This document shows positions 7,755 to 16,551 of a stretch of DNA of 64,000 bases, piece by piece. The position numbers and the translations under genes were made by a program. Every line of letters starts with the position of its first letter. The stretch's first letter is position 1. This DNA comes from Novosphingobium album (ex Hu et al. 2023) (GTDB lineage: Bacteria; Pseudomonadota; Alphaproteobacteria; Sphingomonadales; Sphingomonadaceae): positions 1 to 64,000 of the forward strand of contig NZ_JALHLE010000009.1 of assembly GCF_022832385.1 (NCBI RefSeq). The letters run 5' to 3'. The notes beneath the pieces are model-generated. The model was not told the DNA's origin. It ran no database searches and worked only from the letters and a program-made list of their open reading frames with translations.

Positions 7755-9587
7755 TTAGCCGAGCGGCATCAGCCGTTCGTCGAACTGCAGCGAGGCCAGA
7801 CGCGCATAAAGCCCGCCCGCAGCAGCAAGGCTTTCATGGTTGCCCTGCTCGACGATGCGTCCGTTTTCCATGACGACGATCCGGTCCGCCTTGCGCACGG
7901 TGGCCAGGCGGTGAGCGATGACCAGCGTCGTGCGGTTGGCCATCAGCGTATCCAGCGCTTGCTGCACCAGCTGTTCACTTTCCGCGTCGAGCGCACTGGT
8001 CGCTTCGTCGAGCAGCAGGATCGGCGCATCGCGCAGCAGCGCACGCGCAATCGCGACACGCTGGCGCTGGCCGCCGGACAGTCGCAGCCCATCCTCGCCA
8101 AGGAACGTGTCGAGCCCTTGCGGCAGCTCTTGCAGGAACTTCTCGGCATTGGCCGCCCGCGCCGCTTCCCAGATCGCGGCGTCATCCGCCATCCAGTTGC
8201 CATAGCGCAGGTTGTCGCGCGCGCTTGCGGCGAAGAGCACACCCTCCTGCGGCACCAGTGCCATGCGCTGACGGATCGCGGCGGGATCGGCGGAGGTCAG
8301 CGGCACGCCGTCCACCTTGATGACGCCACTCTGCGGATCATAGAAGCGCTCGGCGAGCTGGAACAGCGTCGACTTGCCCGCGCCGGACGGGCCGACGATC
8401 GCGACGGTCTCGCCCGGCTCCACCGTCAGGCTGAAGTCGTGCAAGGCCGCCGTATCGGGCCGCGAGGGATAGCGGAAGGTCACGCGCTCGAAGGCGATCT
8501 TGCCACGCGCCGGTTCGGGCAGAACCAGCGGACGCGCAGGAGCCGAAATCTGCGGGCGTTCATCAAGCAACTCGGCCAGACGGCTGGCCGCACCGGCGCC
8601 GCGCACCAGATCGCCATAGACGTCCGACAGCGAACTGAAAGCCCCTGCCACCAGACCGCCGGTGATCACGAAGGCGGCGATGGTGCCGCCGGTGATCGTG
8701 CCTTCGGCCACGCCGACCGCGCCGCGCCACATCATCAGCGTGATGGACCCGAAGATCAGGAACATGATCACCGCGGTCATGATCGCGCGGATCGTGATAC
8801 GGCGCTTGCCGGTGGCGAACGTCCGCTCGACTGCCCCTGCAAAGCGATCGAATTCGCGGGCTTCCTGATTGAACGCCTGAACCACGCGCAAGGCGCCGAG
8901 TACTTCGGTCGTCATCGCGCCGATATCGGCCACCCGGTCCTGACTGCTGCGCGACACTGCGCGCAGACGGCGACTGAACAGGACGATCGGCGGCAGGACT
9001 ACCATGATCGTTCCCAGCAATCCGGCCGTGAACAGAGGTGCCAGAACGACAAGGTAAATGGTTCCACCTACAGCCATGATCGCGTTGCGCAGAGCGATCG
9101 AGACGCTCGTGCCCACGATCTGCTCGATGATCGCGGTGTCGGCGGTCATGCGCGAGGAGATTTCCTTGGGGCTGTTGGTCTCGAAGAAGCTCGGCGACAG
9201 CGTCAGCAGATGGCGCTGCACCCGTAGGCGGATATCGGCGACGACCCGCTCGCCAAGCCATGAGACCATGTAAAAGCGGATCGCCGTACCGACAGCCAGC
9301 ACACAGACGGTCGCCAGCAGGATCAGGAACCACTTGCCGATAGCCGAAGGGTCTGCCCCTTGCGCGAACCCCTTGTCGACGATCTGCCGGAAACCCCAGG
9401 GAATCGCCAGCGTGGACGTCGCCGTGACGATCAGCGCACATAGCGCCGCCAGCGAGCGACCGGGATAGTTGAACAGCTGCCCCCAGACCATACGCAGGGG
9501 GCCAAGACTCCGGCGGCGCGGCGCGGAAATCTGTTCGGCGGGTGTTTCGCTAGCTGGCGGTGCGGCCATGCCGGGGTTGGCGTCCAT
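7755..9587 (-). CDS. ABC transporter, fused permease/ATP-binding protein (MsbA-like exporter)
   Basis: 610 residues: a six-helix transmembrane domain (roughly residues 40-330) followed by a nucleotide-binding domain. Walker A GPSGAGKST is at 399-407; the signature LSGGQRQRVAIARALL, Walker B ILLLDEATSALD and the H-loop VIAHRLATV follow in order. This is the half-transporter layout of homodimeric exporters of the MsbA/lipid or multidrug group. Near the N-terminus, before the membrane domain, lies a Pro-rich cytosolic stretch. The substrate cannot be inferred. It diverges from phaZ, from which it is separated by about 190 bp. Confidence 0.9.
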   Translation of the reverse strand: MDANPGMAAPPASETPAEQISAPRRRSLGPLRMVWGQLFNYPGRSLAALCALIVTATSTLAIPWGFRQIVDKGFAQGADPSAIGKWFLILLATVCVLAVGTAIRFYMVSWLGERVVADIRLRVQRHLLTLSPSFFETNSPKEISSRMTADTAIIEQIVGTSVSIALRNAIMAVGGTIYLVVLAPLFTAGLLGTIMVVLPPIVLFSRRLRAVSRSSQDRVADIGAMTTEVLGALRVVQAFNQEAREFDRFAGAVERTFATGKRRITIRAIMTAVIMFLIFGSITLMMWRGAVGVAEGTITGGTIAAFVITGGLVAGAFSSLSDVYGDLVRGAGAASRLAELLDERPQISAPARPLVLPEPARGKIAFERVTFRYPSRPDTAALHDFSLTVEPGETVAIVGPSGAGKSTLFQLAERFYDPQSGVIKVDGVPLTSADPAAIRQRMALVPQEGVLFAASARDNLRYGNWMADDAAIWEAARAANAEKFLQELPQGLDTFLGEDGLRLSGGQRQRVAIARALLRDAPILLLDEATSALDAESEQLVQQALDTLMANRTTLVIAHRLATVRKADRIVVMENGRIVEQGNHESLAAAGGLYARLASLQFDERLMPLG

Positions 9588-9690
9588 GCCGCGCGCCCAT
9601 ACAGCGTCCTGCCGCTCAGGGAAAGGCCCGTTGCCCGAAGGACTTGCAGGATTTCCGGCGGTTCAAAGGGAAATTCGACCGGCACAATTC

Positions 9691-9712
9691 GGAATTGCCG
9701 CATTGCACAAGA
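9691..9712. promoter_or_regulatory. possible PHA-regulator binding motif upstream of phaZ
   Basis: GCATTGCACAA at 9700-9710, preceded by GCC, matches 13 of 14 positions with GCTGCATTGCACAA in the phasin promoter at 33751-33764. It lies about 70 bp before the phaZ start. PhaR-type regulators of alphaproteobacteria are known to bind TGC/GCA-rich sites, so I infer a shared operator; no phaR gene is in this window. Confidence 0.4.
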
Positions 9713-9779
9713 GGATCCGAAACCCCAAATAGAGTGCCATAAGACTGCACGACCGGCAGGCCCGGCCAGGAGACGTATC

Positions 9780-11024
9780 TTGCTGTACAATGCATATGAA
9801 CTGCAGCGCACCCTGTTGAACGGTGCTGCTGCCTGGGCCTCCGTCAGCGCGGAGATTCTATCGAATCCCTCGCTGCCAATGGGTTATTTCGGGCTTGGAG
9901 CGTCGATGGCGTCTGCCCTGGAAGTCTTCGCCCATGCCACGATGCCGCGCGGCAAGCCCGATTTCGACATCGAGGAGGTGACGGTTGGCGGTAAGAGCCA
10001 CGATGTCGTCGAGTCGATCATCGTGCACCGCCCCTTCGGCAACCTGCTCCGCTTCAGCCACGACGGCCTGCCCGCCAATGCCCCCAAACTGCTGATCGTC
10101 GCGCCGATGAGCGGCCACTTCGCCACGCTGCTGCGCGGCACGGTGGCGCGCATGCTCGAATCAAGCGTCGTCTACATCACCGACTGGGCCGACGCGAAGA
10201 TGGTGCCGATGGAAGCCGGTCATTTCGATCTGGACGATTACATCGATTATCTGATCGAGTTTCTCCAGCACATCGGTCCGGGGGCACACATGCTGGCCGT
10301 GTGCCAGCCGTCTGTGCCGGCATTCGCCGCCGCCGCGGTGATGGGCAAGCACGAGGATCCGTGCCGTCCGGCCACGCTGACCATGATGGGTGGACCGATC
10401 GATACCCGCGAGGCGCCGACCAGCGTCAACGACGTGGCCATGAACCAGCCGCTTTCGTGGTTCGAACACAATGTCATCGCTACCGTGCCGCTGACTTACC
10501 CGGGTTCTGGCCGCAAGGTCTATCCGGGCTTCCTGCAGCTGGCCGGGTTCATGTCAATGAACCTGGGCAACCACATGATGAGCCACTACGGCATGTACAA
10601 GCATCTGGTCGAAGGTGACGGCGAAAGCGCGGCAGCAACCAAGGCGTTCTATGACGAGTACCGCTCTGTCTGCGACCTTACCGCCGAGTTCTACCTCCAG
10701 ACCGTCGAGCACGTCTTCCAGCGCCACTCGCTGCCCAATGGCGAATTCGTCCATCGCGGTGAAGTGATCGACCTTGGCGGTATCCGCGACACTGCACTGC
10801 TCGCCGTCGAAGGCGAAAAGGACGACATTTCCGGCATCGGCCAGACCAAGGCAGCTCTGCACCTCGCCCACAATCTGCCTGAGGAAAGCAAGAAGTACTA
10901 CATGGCCGACGGCGTGGGGCATTACGGCATCTTCAACGGCAGCAAGTGGCGCAAGCATATTGCGCCCGTCCTTGAAGACTGGATGCGTCAGAACCAGCGC
11001 AAACCGTTGAAAATCGTCGCCTGA
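9780..11024 (+). CDS. phaZ: intracellular polyhydroxyalkanoate depolymerase
   Basis: Hydrolyses stored PHA to hydroxyacid monomers at the granule surface. 414 residues. The MLYNAYELQRTLLNGAAAW N-terminus and the IVHRPFGNLLRF segment are typical of the Ralstonia PhaZ1-type family. The nucleophile motif is AVCQPSVPA with Cys175 in place of the usual Ser, as in that family. The acidic and His residues of the triad are probably in VEGEKDDISGIGQ and GVGHYGIFNGSKWR. The start is a TTG with AGGAG about 8 nt before it. It is unlinked from phaC and phasin (23 kb away) but shares an upstream motif with the phasin gene. Confidence 0.93.
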   Translation: MLYNAYELQRTLLNGAAAWASVSAEILSNPSLPMGYFGLGASMASALEVFAHATMPRGKPDFDIEEVTVGGKSHDVVESIIVHRPFGNLLRFSHDGLPANAPKLLIVAPMSGHFATLLRGTVARMLESSVVYITDWADAKMVPMEAGHFDLDDYIDYLIEFLQHIGPGAHMLAVCQPSVPAFAAAAVMGKHEDPCRPATLTMMGGPIDTREAPTSVNDVAMNQPLSWFEHNVIATVPLTYPGSGRKVYPGFLQLAGFMSMNLGNHMMSHYGMYKHLVEGDGESAAATKAFYDEYRSVCDLTAEFYLQTVEHVFQRHSLPNGEFVHRGEVIDLGGIRDTALLAVEGEKDDISGIGQTKAALHLAHNLPEESKKYYMADGVGHYGIFNGSKWRKHIAPVLEDWMRQNQRKPLKIVA

Positions 11025-11051
11025 ACAGCGATGATGTGACGCCGGGCTGAG

Positions 11052-11073
11052 GCCATCGCTTGCATGCGATGGC
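11052..11073 (+). terminator. hairpin after phaZ
   Basis: GCCATCGC (11052-11059) and GCGATGGC (11066-11073) are perfect inverted repeats with a 6-nt loop, about 28 nt past the phaZ stop. No T-tract follows (TGGCCCGGGG), so it may be an RNA stability hairpin and not a classical terminator. Confidence 0.3.
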
Positions 11074-11109
11074 TGGCCCGGGGCCCCGGGTTGTGTTAAA
11101 TGTGTCGCC

Positions 11110-11757
11110 ATGGACCGGTCGATGCAACGAAGAGCGTTCATCAAGGGCGGATTGACGGCAGGCGTAGGCCTGACGCTGGGAGGCCGCGCAGTTGCCCAAG
11201 AGGCAACCGCCGTGGCCGCGAGCGTTTCGCCTGTGACACCTTACCAACGCCGCGTGCTCGATGTCGCGGCCAGCCAGATTCAACGGGTCGGCTCGAAAAT
11301 CTGGCGCAACGATCTGGTCGGCATCGCCGATTTCGCTCAGCCCTCGTGGAAGCCGCGCCTGCACTTCGCCAATCTGGAAGCGGGAACCGTCCGGTCTTTC
11401 CTGCTCGCACATGGCAAGGGCTCCGATCCTGAGCACAGTGGCTGGCTCCAGAGTTTCTCGAACATGCCCGGCTCGGAAGCGACCTCGCGCGGGGCCTTCC
11501 TCACCTGCGAATGGTACAAGGGCAAGTACGGCACCTCTATCCGGCTGGTGGGGCTCGACCCGGACAACTCGCTGGCGCTCGAACGTGCGATCGTCATGCA
11601 TCCAGCCTGGTATGTCGATCAGGCGATGATCGACAAATGGGGCAAACTCGGCCGCAGCGAAGGCTGCTTCGCCATGAGCAACGAGAACTTCAACGAAGCG
11701 CTCTGGCACTTGTCCGGCGGACGCCTGCTTTTCGCCGACCGCATCGGCGAAGGCTGA
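11110..11757 (+). CDS. Tat-exported L,D-transpeptidase-like protein (YkuD_2 type)
   Basis: 215 residues. The N-terminus MQRRAFIKGG followed by LTAGVGLTLGG is a Tat-like signal. The rest resembles the murein L,D-transpeptidase catalytic-domain family: LHFANLEAGTVRSFLLAHGKGSD, GAFLTCEWYKGKYG, IVMHPAWYVD, and the catalytic-site segment GRSEGCFAMS with the nucleophile Cys. Such enzymes make 3-3 crosslinks or attach proteins to peptidoglycan in the periplasm. Either the ATG at 11110 or the one 12 nt further (MQRRAF) could be used. It lies between phaZ and a TetR regulator with no obvious functional link. Confidence 0.8.
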   Translation: MDRSMQRRAFIKGGLTAGVGLTLGGRAVAQEATAVAASVSPVTPYQRRVLDVAASQIQRVGSKIWRNDLVGIADFAQPSWKPRLHFANLEAGTVRSFLLAHGKGSDPEHSGWLQSFSNMPGSEATSRGAFLTCEWYKGKYGTSIRLVGLDPDNSLALERAIVMHPAWYVDQAMIDKWGKLGRSEGCFAMSNENFNEALWHLSGGRLLFADRIGEG

Positions 11758-11846
11758 AATTCCTGCCTGAATCCGCACAGCGAACGAACGCCGCCAACTT
11801 CCGGGCGGGAATCGACACTTTTACGACAGAGTGTTACGGGACATTC

Positions 11847-12449
11847 ATGGAGGGCACCCTGACATCCGCAAAGCGCGCCATGCCGACTGACGCGCGACAG
11901 ATTCGTTCGCGCAAGGCGCTAAATGCCGCCTTGCTCGCGCTTCTTGAAGAACGCTCGTTCGACCAACTCACCATCCGCGAGATCACGGCCCGGGCAGGAA
12001 CGGGTTATGCCACGTTCTTCCGGCATTATCCGGACAAGGAAGCGCTGCTGAACGACATTGCGACCGACGAGATCGCCAACTTGCTCGCGATGACCGTCCC
12101 GGTGCTCTATCAAACCAACAGCTATGAATCGACCATGGCCCTTTGCCGCTATGTCGCGGAGCATTCACGACTGTGGTCGGCGCTGCTGACCGGAGGTGCC
12201 GCCGCGATCGTGCGCGATGAATTCATCCGTCAGGCGCGTGCGCTGGTGGAAGAGGCACGGACAGGACCCGACTGGCTGCCATCCGACCTCGGCGTTGTTC
12301 ATGGCACCGGGTCGACGTTCGACATCCTCGCCTGGTGGCTGGGTCAGGAGAACGACCTCAGTGCCGAAGACGTCGCAACGATCCTTCACCGTCTGGTCAT
12401 TGCGCCGCTGATCGGCGACAAGGTTGAAAAGCGCGCTGCCACACAATAG
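11847..12449 (+). CDS. TetR family transcriptional regulator
   Basis: About 200 residues. The DNA-binding helix-turn-helix is in ALLALLEERSFDQLTIREITARAGTG followed by YATFFRHYPDKEALLND, the standard TetR N-terminus. The C-terminal ligand-binding part is not diagnostic. The start is set at the ATG opening MEGTLTSAKRAMP; a second ATG at 11880 (MPTDARQIRSRKA) would give a protein closer to the usual length before the HTH. It is followed 53 bp later by xdhC in the same direction, so it may control the xdhC/mocA-like pair. Confidence 0.85.
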   Translation: MEGTLTSAKRAMPTDARQIRSRKALNAALLALLEERSFDQLTIREITARAGTGYATFFRHYPDKEALLNDIATDEIANLLAMTVPVLYQTNSYESTMALCRYVAEHSRLWSALLTGGAAAIVRDEFIRQARALVEEARTGPDWLPSDLGVVHGTGSTFDILAWWLGQENDLSAEDVATILHRLVIAPLIGDKVEKRAATQ

Positions 12450-12502
12450 TTGCGATACACAATGTATCACTTTCTCACCTGCACAGACAGTCGCGCCACA
12501 CC

Positions 12503-13516
12503 ATGCCACGACAGGATTTGGCTGGCGTGACCGGCACCATCGAAAACGGTGACTGGCCGACATTCGGCTGGACTGACGACATTCGTCCGGCGCTGGCTGA
12601 CGCGGTTGCCGCTGGCCAACCTGCTGCACTCGCAACGCTGTTCAAGGTAGAAGGCAGCGCTCCGCGCGGGCCAGGTGCGCAAATGCTGTTCACTTCCGGC
12701 CCTGATGGCCAGATCGCCGCCACCGGCTACTTCTCGGGTGACTGCATCGAAGGCGACGTCGCCGGTCACGCCGCGGAAGTGCTCGTGGACGGCAAGCCGC
12801 GCCGCCTGCATTACGGCACCGGCAGCCCGTGGATCGATATTCGCCTGCGCTGCGGCGGTGCTCTCTTCGTCCTGCTTGAGCGCATCGATCCCGCCAGCAC
12901 CGCAGTTGCCAACCTGCTGCGCCATGCCCGCGAACGGCGGGTGTGCCGGTGGGACAGCGACGGCCTCACCTCCAGAGTGCTTGAGGGCACCGGCCCGCTG
13001 CTGGCATTCGAGGACAATCCCGCGCGCATCGTGCGGCGCTATGATCCGCCCCGGCGGCTGATCGTTACAGGCGGCGATCCAGGCGCTCTGGCCGCCGCGC
13101 AACTGGGGGCGCTGGCTCGTTTCGAGACCATTCTGGTAAGGCCGCAAGGACCGGAAGCACCACCACCCTTCCCGGTCTCGCAGTATTTGCGGACGGCGAC
13201 AGCGGAAGCCGTGGCCACTCTGGGCGTCGATCGCTGGACTGCCTATCTCGGCGCCACGCATGAGGATGAGCATGATCTTGGCGGCTGTCTCGCCGCCCTG
13301 CGCGGCAAGGCCGGCTATGTCGCCATGATCGGTGCGAAATCGCGCGCACCGGGACGGCTGGCGGCACTGGAAGCGCTCGGCGCCACGCCGGAAGAACTGG
13401 CGCGACTGCATTTGTCGCCGGGCATCACCGGCCTCGGCAAATCGCCCTGGGAGGTCGCGACCGGGATCATCGCCGAGATCATGCAGGCCCTCAATCCGGC
13501 GAGCGAGCGGGCGTGA
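12503..13516 (+). CDS. xdhC: XdhC/CoxI family protein, molybdenum hydroxylase maturation factor
   Basis: 337 residues with an N-terminal XdhC/CoxI domain (AALATLFKVEGSAPRGPGAQML, FSGDCIEGDVAGHA, LRCGGALFVLLE) and a C-terminal Rossmann-like part (RLIVTGGDPGALAAAQLG; YVAMIGAKSRAPGR; GLGKSPWEVATGIIAEIM). XdhC proteins bind molybdenum cofactor, help sulfurate it and insert it into xanthine-dehydrogenase-type hydroxylases. The stop overlaps the next gene's GTG by 4 bp (GTGA), so the two are translationally coupled. The cognate large hydroxylase subunit is not in the window. Confidence 0.88.
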   Translation: MPRQDLAGVTGTIENGDWPTFGWTDDIRPALADAVAAGQPAALATLFKVEGSAPRGPGAQMLFTSGPDGQIAATGYFSGDCIEGDVAGHAAEVLVDGKPRRLHYGTGSPWIDIRLRCGGALFVLLERIDPASTAVANLLRHARERRVCRWDSDGLTSRVLEGTGPLLAFEDNPARIVRRYDPPRRLIVTGGDPGALAAAQLGALARFETILVRPQGPEAPPPFPVSQYLRTATAEAVATLGVDRWTAYLGATHEDEHDLGGCLAALRGKAGYVAMIGAKSRAPGRLAALEALGATPEELARLHLSPGITGLGKSPWEVATGIIAEIMQALNPASERA

Positions 13517-14094
13517 ACCTCGTCGCCGTCGTCCTGGCGGCGGGCCACGCCACACGCTTCGGCAGCGACAAGCTCAGCGCGCTGCTGGACGGCGAACCCC
13601 TGCTGTTTCATGCGATCCGCGCCGCCCGCGCCGCGCCGGTCTCACGCGTGATCGTCGTCGCCCGGCCCGGCCTCGAAACCGGAACGTGGCCGGATGCCCC
13701 CCCGGTCGAAGTCGTGCGCCTCGACAGCCCGGCCCTTTCGGAATCGCTCAAGACCGGGATTGCCGCAGCCGCCGGTGCGAACGGCGCCTTCATCTTCCTC
13801 GGCGACATGCCCGTCGTGCCGCATGGGGAGGCGGCCCGGCTCGCGGAGCTGATGGGCTCCGCTTATGCCGCCCTGCCCCGGCATGACGGCCGGCCGGGCC
13901 ACCCGGCCCTGCTCTCCGCCAGAGCGTTTCCCGACATCGTCAGCTTGACCGGAGACGAAGGCGCGGGCCGCCTGCTGCGGACACGCAGCGACGTCGTATT
14001 TGACGACTGTCCAGATCCCGCCATACATTTCGACGTGGACCGGCCCGAGGACCTCGGGTGGCTGGCGAGCAAGGACCGGGCCCCAGAAAACTGA
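13513..14094 (+). CDS. mocA: MocA-like nucleotidyltransferase (molybdenum cofactor cytidylyltransferase)
   Basis: 193 residues with the nucleotide-binding N-terminus VVLAAGHATRFGSDKLSALL and a second conserved block FIFLGDMPVVP, followed by GRPGHPALLS. These are the marks of the MobA/MocA/YgbJ sugar-nucleotide-like transferases. Pairing with xdhC indicates attachment of CMP to molybdopterin (MCD cofactor for hydroxylases), and distinguishes it from the separate mobA (GMP form) near 38 kb. The start is a GTG that overlaps the xdhC stop. The symbol is inferred from context, since the family is broad. Confidence 0.75.
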   Translation: MNLVAVVLAAGHATRFGSDKLSALLDGEPLLFHAIRAARAAPVSRVIVVARPGLETGTWPDAPPVEVVRLDSPALSESLKTGIAAAAGANGAFIFLGDMPVVPHGEAARLAELMGSAYAALPRHDGRPGHPALLSARAFPDIVSLTGDEGAGRLLRTRSDVVFDDCPDPAIHFDVDRPEDLGWLASKDRAPEN

Positions 14095-14141
14095 AAGCGC
14101 CGCGCGCCAGGGACCTCGCGGCTCCGCCGTGGAGAGCGTCC

Positions 14142-15293
14142 TTGACCGATTTCAGCCCCCTGTTCACGCCGTTCCGGCTCGGCAAGTTCACCTTGCCCAA
14201 CCGCATCGTCTTTCCGCCCATGGGCCTGCAGGTCTGCGAAGGCGGCGTACCGGGTGACGAAGCGGCAAACTACTACGCCCGGCGCGCGCAAGGCGGGGCA
14301 AGCCTCGTGATGACCGAGGGAGTCTATATCGATCACCCCTCCTCCGGCGACAATCCGCTGCTCGGCCGGTTTCACGGCGAGGACGCCTTTGCCGGATGGC
14401 GCAATGTCGCGGCCAGGGTCCATGCCAAAGGGGGCATCTGCGTACCCGAACTATGGCATGTAGGCCTGATCTACCGGGGACCGGACGTGCTGACCGGCGG
14501 GCCCGTCGCCTTTCGGCCCGAGCTCGGGCAGGTCAGCCCCTCCGGCTATATCGATCCGCAGAACAAGGTCTGCGACGGCATGACCCAAGCCGAAATCGAC
14601 GCGGTCATCGCCGCCTATGCTCGCGGCACGCGCAAGGCCGTGGAACTCGGCTTCGACGGCATCGAACTACACGGTGCGCACGGCTACCCGATCGACCAGT
14701 TCCTGTGGAAGGCGCTCAACCACCGCACTGGCCGCTATGGCGGCTCGCCGCGCGCGCGGGGCCAATTCGCAGCCGAGGTCATCCGCGCCTGCCGGGCCGA
14801 GCTGGAACCCGGAATGCCTCTAATCCTGCGCCTCTCGCAATGGAAGATGGTCGACTACAACGCCCGCCTTGCCGAGAGCCCGCAAGAACTGGAGGAGCTG
14901 CTCAGCCTGATCGTCGAGGCCGGGGTGGACCTCATCGACTGTTCGCAGCGCCGGTTCTGGGAACCTGCGTTCGACGACGGATCAGACCTGAACCTTGCGG
15001 GCTGGGTCAAGAAGGTGACCGGCGTGCCCACATGCACGATCGGCTCGATCGGGCTCGACAGCGATTTCTTTTCCAACCTCGGCGAAGGCAGGACCTCGCA
15101 GCTGGACCTCTCACGCCTCGACGACCTGATGCGCCGGTTCGACCGCGGCGATTTCGATCTTGTCGCCGTGGGCCGCGCCATGATTGCCGAACCGGACTGG
15201 CCCAGGCTGGTGCAGGCCGGGCAATTCGACCGGCTCAAGCCGTTCTCACCGCAAGCGCTGGACGATGCGCTGATGGCGCATGTGACTTCTTAG
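14142..15293 (+). CDS. NADH:flavin oxidoreductase, old yellow enzyme family
   Basis: A TIM-barrel FMN enzyme reducing activated double bonds or related substrates with NAD(P)H. Evidence: LFTPFRLGKFTLPNRIVFPPMG at the N-terminus, YIDHPSSGDNPLLGRFH, the active-site run GIELHGAHGYPIDQFL with NHRTGRYGGS, and the late VAVGRAMIAEPDWP that binds FMN phosphate. The start is taken as TTG 14142 (LTDFSPL), which has GGAGA 7 nt before it; the frame extends upstream into mocA. The stop TAG (15291-15293) lies inside the terminal repeat of the element that follows, so the original C-terminus may have been different. First gene of the probable catabolic cluster. Confidence 0.88.
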   Translation: MTDFSPLFTPFRLGKFTLPNRIVFPPMGLQVCEGGVPGDEAANYYARRAQGGASLVMTEGVYIDHPSSGDNPLLGRFHGEDAFAGWRNVAARVHAKGGICVPELWHVGLIYRGPDVLTGGPVAFRPELGQVSPSGYIDPQNKVCDGMTQAEIDAVIAAYARGTRKAVELGFDGIELHGAHGYPIDQFLWKALNHRTGRYGGSPRARGQFAAEVIRACRAELEPGMPLILRLSQWKMVDYNARLAESPQELEELLSLIVEAGVDLIDCSQRRFWEPAFDDGSDLNLAGWVKKVTGVPTCTIGSIGLDSDFFSNLGEGRTSQLDLSRLDDLMRRFDRGDFDLVAVGRAMIAEPDWPRLVQAGQFDRLKPFSPQALDDALMAHVTS

Positions 15294-15559
15294 GCCGTAA
15301 ACTCATAAACGGCACCGTCGAGGCGCCCAAATGGCGAACATATCGGGCCAAATTGCCCGCCGGGAAGGCTGGTAGCCTTTCCAAGGGCGATTTGGTTCGA
15401 GATGGAAGCCATTTGGGCGTCGCGAAGCGATTTGACCAAAATGGCCCATCGCTGCGTCGAGAAGTCTTGAAATATCGACATATTCCTTCGCCTTCTCTCC
15501 TTGCGCTGAGCCATTTTGCCTCAAACCTCGACGGTGCCGTTTATGAGTTTACGGCCTAA
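15290..15559. mobile_element. MITE-like element with perfect 34-bp terminal inverted repeats
   Basis: TTAGGCCGTAAACTCATAAA begins the left end (15290), and its reverse complement closes the right end at 15559; the match runs 34 bp (15290-15323 against 15526-15559) without a mismatch. A second inner inverted pair exists: CGCCCAAATGGC near 15324 and GCCATTTGGGCG near 15408. The ends are flanked by TA (15291-15292 and 15557-15558), compatible with a TA target duplication as in IS630/mariner- or some IS5-related insertions. About 200 bp lie between the repeats, with no transposase. Both neighbouring genes end with TAG codons inside the repeats. It is probably a non-autonomous element; the parent family is not identified. 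Confidence 0.8.
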
Positions 15560-16296
15560 TCCCGGACCAGCCGCGCGGCCTCGTCGATCCGCGCTCTCGC
15601 TTCGCTCAGCCTCTCCTCGGCATCGCGCAGCACGCGCCGCAGTTGCCCCGCCTCGCTCTTCGCGGGAGGTCCCGCCTCGTCGAGCAGCCCGTGCAGGAAC
15701 AGGCGCACGCAATAGCGCGTGTGATGTTCGATCGAAGCCATTTCCATCCGCATGCCCCACGCTGCGTTGTTGGCCGGTCCACCTACCACAATGTTGAGAA
15801 AGGCCTGCGCGGCATCTTCTGCCTGCGGGAATTCGCCGCCCTCGTCGCCAAGGCGCCGCCGGAACAGATCGGCGAGGTAATGCAGCGTCGGCTCGGTACC
15901 ATGCCGCACGTTCTCCTGCGCGATCTCGGGCATCGCCACCGATTCCGCATTGGTGAGGCGCAACAGCCGCAGGCCCGCCGGGCCGAGAACATTCTTCACC
16001 AGCATTTCGCCGATGCGCATCAGACTGGCTTCGAAGTCGTCGCTTTCCTGCGCGCGCAGGCTTTCCACCGACACGATCCATTCGTCGATCGCGCGGCTGA
16101 GCGCGGCCTTGAACAGGCTCTCCTTGTCGCCATAGCGGGCGTAGACCGTGCGCTTGGCCATACCCGCGCTCGCGCAGATCGCATCGATGCTGGTGCCGGA
16201 AAACCCCTTATCGAGAAACAGGTCGAGCGCCTTGTCGAGCAGCTCCTCGTTGCTGAGCGATGGCCTGCCGGGTCTTCTGCGTTCGGGCTGCTCCAT
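15556..16296 (-). CDS. TetR family transcriptional regulator
   Basis: 246 residues; the HTH region reads LLDKALDLFLDKGFSGTSIDAICASAGMAKRTVYARYGDKESLFK, the typical TetR form. The N-terminus RRRPGRPSLSNEE is also typical. The start is at the ATG opening MEQPERRRPGR; the open frame extends 31 codons further but without support. The stop is inside the adjacent inverted-repeat element, so the C-terminus (ARLVRD) may be truncated or extended relative to the ancestor. Convergent with the OYE gene, divergent from the TauD gene at 16552, which it probably regulates. Confidence 0.85.
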   Translation of the reverse strand: MEQPERRRPGRPSLSNEELLDKALDLFLDKGFSGTSIDAICASAGMAKRTVYARYGDKESLFKAALSRAIDEWIVSVESLRAQESDDFEASLMRIGEMLVKNVLGPAGLRLLRLTNAESVAMPEIAQENVRHGTEPTLHYLADLFRRRLGDEGGEFPQAEDAAQAFLNIVVGGPANNAAWGMRMEMASIEHHTRYCVRLFLHGLLDEAGPPAKSEAGQLRRVLRDAEERLSEARARIDEAARLVRD

Positions 16297-16551
16297 TATG
16301 TCCGGCGCCTTCCTGTCACGGCCAAGTGCTCCTCGCTGCTGATCCTGTCCCATCTGGCACACCGTAACGCGTTGGGAAAGCCGCAGCAAATTATTTTAAA
16401 ACGCATAAGGTTTCAAAATGTACATGAGACGTGATTTTTGATCGTGACGAGGGCACGAATCAGTGTTATTGAAACGATCAAGGTAACAATCAAACGCCAT
16501 CGGACCGCATGCAAGGCGCGGCCGACCCATGCAACCGGGAGCGGAGAGGAA

